The notes beneath the pieces were generated by a model, which saw only the letters and a program-made list of their open reading frames with translations, ran no database searches and was not told where the DNA came from. Of a stretch of 64,000 nt of DNA, positions 61,765-64,000 are shown in pieces; position 1 is the first letter of the stretch, and each line of letters starts with the position of its first letter. The position numbers and the translations under genes are program-made. Source of the stretch: Larkinella sp051857545 (GTDB lineage: Bacteria > Bacteroidota > Bacteroidia > Cytophagales > Spirosomataceae); contig NZ_JBPZHB010000005.1 in NCBI RefSeq assembly GCF_051857545.1, forward strand, positions 310,001 through 374,000, given 5' to 3'.

Positions 61765-62499
61765 TTACAAAGTAATTTTCTGTACCGGCGTATAGATCAT
61801 GTCTTCTACACCCGTAATTTTCAAGCCAATGCGGGCAAACACATACCCTTGTGACGGAACCAGCGCGGGCAGTTCGCCCGTGGTCAGGCTCACATTGGCC
61901 AGATCCTTGATGTCGGCTCCGGCCAGGTCGGCTTTGTTGAGGCTATTGCCCGCATCGACAAACTGGGTTTTGTTGACGTACAACGAAACCCGCTCGACGG
62001 TCTTTCCATTGGCCGCATCGGTAATCACTTTTTCGAGGGAAACAGTACCGGTTATTTTCCGGGCATTGTTCGAAATTTTCGGGTTTCGAAGCATGTAATA
62101 AGGCACCACTTCGATGTCCATCGCTTGGCTGCCCTGAATCTTGATGTCCAGACTATCCGGGGTATTAGCGGCTGTTCGTTTCCAGAGAAAAGGCCCCTGT
62201 CCGTTGGGGACAATCAGTTTGTAGTCGCCGTCGAAAAGCAGCGACGAGAAGGTGCCGTCCTGCTTGATCGGTATCCGGATCGAACTGCGGTTGTTATACG
62301 CTTTCTGCCAGAGTTCCAGAAAAACCGGAAAATCGGAGTTGTTGGCCACCGCAACGTTGGCGCTTTGGATCAGCAGGGGTTCACCCTTGTACACAATTCG
62401 CCCTTCGAACGTGGATTTGGGTGGTTCGAAATTGTCTAGTTCGCACCCGGTCAGACCGACCAGAAGCAGAAGGACGAGGTAAATGAGGGAGATTTTCAT
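61765..62499 (-). CDS. DUF3823 lipoprotein
   Basis: 244 residues. MKISLIYLVLLLLVGLTGC is a lipoprotein signal, mature Cys followed by ELDNFEPPKSTFEGRIVYKG, the typical DUF3823 start. Two beta-sandwich parts follow: about 25-130 (VPNGQGPFLWKRTAANTPDS near 97) and about 135-240 (ARKITGTVSLEKVITDAANG, RVSLYVNKTQFVDAG). DUF3823 proteins are surface glycan-binding partners found next to SusD; this gene follows a SusD by 65 bases. It probably binds the same polysaccharide on the outer surface. Confidence 0.93.
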   Translation of the reverse strand: MKISLIYLVLLLLVGLTGCELDNFEPPKSTFEGRIVYKGEPLLIQSANVAVANNSDFPVFLELWQKAYNNRSSIRIPIKQDGTFSSLLFDGDYKLIVPNGQGPFLWKRTAANTPDSLDIKIQGSQAMDIEVVPYYMLRNPKISNNARKITGTVSLEKVITDAANGKTVERVSLYVNKTQFVDAGNSLNKADLAGADIKDLANVSLTTGELPALVPSQGYVFARIGLKITGVEDMIYTPVQKITL

Positions 62500-62564
62500 G
62501 GCTTTAAGTAGGTCGCGGAGCGGAGCGAAATACCAGGCGGTATTTCGCTCGTTCGCCCATTCGC

Positions 62565-64000
62565 TTATTGGTTAGGGTTACGGACAATCGTAGGGTTATT
62601 ATTGATAATGGCATCCGTGATCCGCGAGTAGTAGTTGCCCAATCGGAAAACGTGGCTTTGCGTTACCCGGCCCGACAGCACCTTCCGGAACACCCATTTA
62701 TTGTGGTTGGCCCCACCGGGATTATACACCTTGTACGGCCAGAGGCTGTAGACCCGCGTGCTGGGTTCGGTGGCCTTGCCGGGCTGGGTAGTCAGGTCGG
62801 AGTTGCTGCCGTCCCAGACGACATGGGCAAGGCGCCACCGCTTCATATCCCAAAGGAGGTGGTTTTCGTAGGCCAGCTCCACTTTGCGCTCGTGAACGAT
62901 CCGGTCGAACGTGACTTCGCCCGGGGTAAGTGCCTTGGTTAAACCGGCCCGGTCGCGCACCTGTTTCAGATAACCGGCGGCCACTGCATTCTGCCCCAGT
63001 TCGAAAGCGGCTTCGGCCGCATTGAGGAGCACTTCGGCGTAGCGATACCGCACGTTCCAGACCTCGCTCTGTGTTCCAATCTGGCCCGAACCCGTTACGG
63101 GATCGTTGTATTTCCGCATGTAAAAACCGCCCTGCGCCGAGCCATCGTAGCCGTCGATGGGTCCTGACAAACCCACCACCTGCACCGAAACCCCATTGAC
63201 CGGCTTAAGCTGGCCCAATTGGTCGCCCGACAGAATGCTGCCATTGGCTAACACCAGCCCGGCGAAGATGTCGATAGGCCGGTTTTTGAAGATGGCCCCC
63301 GGCACCAGCACCGTTCCCTGCAAACGCGGGTCACGGTCGGCGAAAAGGTCTTCGGGCTTATCATAATAAATGTAGTCGTTTGGGTTGCCCTTATTGATGG
63401 CCAAAGGCGCAAACGAGTTATCTAATTTTTCGAACGACTGCACCAGGTTGAGCGAAGGGTTCAGACGTCCCCCGCGTTCGCCTTCTTCGGTGATGGCGCG
63501 GGGCTGATTGTCGAGCGCAAAGCTGTGAATCTTACCACTTTGCAGCTTATAATCTTCGACGAAAATGACCTCCGGGTTATTGGCCTTGTCCAGAAAAATA
63601 TTGGCAAAATTGGTGGAGAGGTCAGGTGCTTTCTGATAGAGTGAATACTGCCCGGAGGTAATCAACTCCTGAGCCGAAGCCAGGGCGGTTTGGAAATAGG
63701 CATTTGCTTTGGTAGCCGGAATGCCCACTTCGCCGTTCGGCAGCGAAACCGTTGGCGTATTGACCCCGTATTTAGCGATGGAACCGGCGTAGAGCGCAGC
63801 CCGGACTTTCGAAGCCAGAGCCAGCCCGTAGGTAGCGCGGGATTTTTCATTGGGGGTTTTCGGCAGAATCGATTTGATAGCCTCAAACTCGCTGATCACG
63901 AAATCATATACCTCCGATTCTTTGGCGCGGGGTTTACGGAGGTAACTCGCATCTCCGCTGTAATCGTAGGTCAGCGACTCGGTAACCAACGGCACACCAC
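62565..64000 (-). CDS. SusD/RagB family nutrient-binding lipoprotein, 5' end outside window
   Basis: The frame is open to the window edge, so the signal peptide and N-terminal part are missing. About 478 residues are present. SusD blocks: YDFVISEFEAIKSILP near the visible start, TYGLALASKVRAALYAGSIA, VWNVRYRYAEVLLNAAEAAF and YLKQVRDRAGLTKAL, then VELAYENHLLWDMKRWRLAH. It ends IVRNPNQ. It heads the DUF3823/CehA-like/ThuA-PVC genes and its SusC must lie just upstream, outside the window. Substrate unknown. Confidence 0.95.
   Translation of the reverse strand, partial: GVPLVTESLTYDYSGDASYLRKPRAKESEVYDFVISEFEAIKSILPKTPNEKSRATYGLALASKVRAALYAGSIAKYGVNTPTVSLPNGEVGIPATKANAYFQTALASAQELITSGQYSLYQKAPDLSTNFANIFLDKANNPEVIFVEDYKLQSGKIHSFALDNQPRAITEEGERGGRLNPSLNLVQSFEKLDNSFAPLAINKGNPNDYIYYDKPEDLFADRDPRLQGTVLVPGAIFKNRPIDIFAGLVLANGSILSGDQLGQLKPVNGVSVQVVGLSGPIDGYDGSAQGGFYMRKYNDPVTGSGQIGTQSEVWNVRYRYAEVLLNAAEAAFELGQNAVAAGYLKQVRDRAGLTKALTPGEVTFDRIVHERKVELAYENHLLWDMKRWRLAHVVWDGSNSDLTTQPGKATEPSTRVYSLWPYKVYNPGGANHNKWVFRKVLSGRVTQSHVFRLGNYYSRITDAIINNNPTIVRNPNQ

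Noticed and set aside
1..64000. CRISPR array or rRNA genes
   Set aside because: No regularly spaced short direct repeats and no rRNA-like sequence were seen on either strand.

Overview
The window comes from a Bacteroidota genome, most likely a member of the Cytophagales close to Spirosoma or Larkinella. This is inferred from protein style and gene content, not from a marker gene. The signs are four SusC/SusD-type loci (two complete, one cut by each window edge), ECF sigma factor/FecR pairs, a one-protein hybrid two-component system, many lipoproteins with short signal peptides ending in Cys, a type IX secretion C-terminal domain relic, and one good Bacteroidota promoter (TTG, 20 bases, TACCTTTG). 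There is no rRNA, CRISPR array or intact tRNA.

Layout. 1-7.6 kb: the tail of a SusC, its SusD, then a second SusC/SusD pair, all on +. 7.7-9.5 kb: a T9SS sorting-domain relic and a small-membrane-protein/ECF sigma/membrane-protein operon on -. 9.7-18.8 kb (-): a sugar locus with two GH38-like glycosidase paralogues on either side of a SIS-domain isomerase, a DMT/EamA transporter and a ROK kinase, headed by a decayed SusD with no SusC. 19.2-26.8 kb (+): ECF sigma, FecR, STN-type SusC, SusD and a lipoprotein, a complete trans-envelope regulated uptake locus. 26.9-28.4 kb: gene debris, including the N-terminus of a type I restriction subunit and a headless SRAP protein.

28.5-40.1 kb (-): the most unusual region. 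Read in the direction of transcription it holds a hybrid two-component regulator, a YceI lipoprotein, a Cry-like delta-endotoxin with a Tat/lipoprotein signal and a jacalin-like C-terminal domain, a class 3 lipase lipoprotein, an Asp-box propeller lipoprotein, an FAD monooxygenase and an SMP-30-like lipoprotein. 40.3-41.1 kb: an IS3 orfA relic, the N-terminal relic of a tyrosine integrase, and the 3' half of a tRNA-Arg(ACG) followed by its terminator. This looks like the scar of an integrated element whose body lay to the left, on the toxin side.

41.2-50.3 kb: a DUF1080 protein and a divergent AraC regulator; a beta-helix protein paired with an SO2930-type diheme cytochrome, convergent with a PQQ/heme c dehydrogenase; a secreted HEATH-motif protein; and an HxlR regulator divergent from a truncated SDR and a SnoaL protein across a perfect 22-bp palindrome. 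50.6-54.7 kb (-): an operon of a Gfo/Idh/MocA dehydrogenase, a sugar isomerase-like protein, a Tm-1-like ATP-binding protein and a TIM-barrel protein. 55-64 kb (-): a locus of SusD, DUF3823, a PHP/CehA-like protein, a ThuA-PVC dehydrogenase-cupredoxin fusion and a second ThuA protein.

Overall this is an accessory, glycan-oriented stretch with repeated gene loss. The best candidate for something new is the Cry-like toxin and its lipoprotein-rich neighbourhood.
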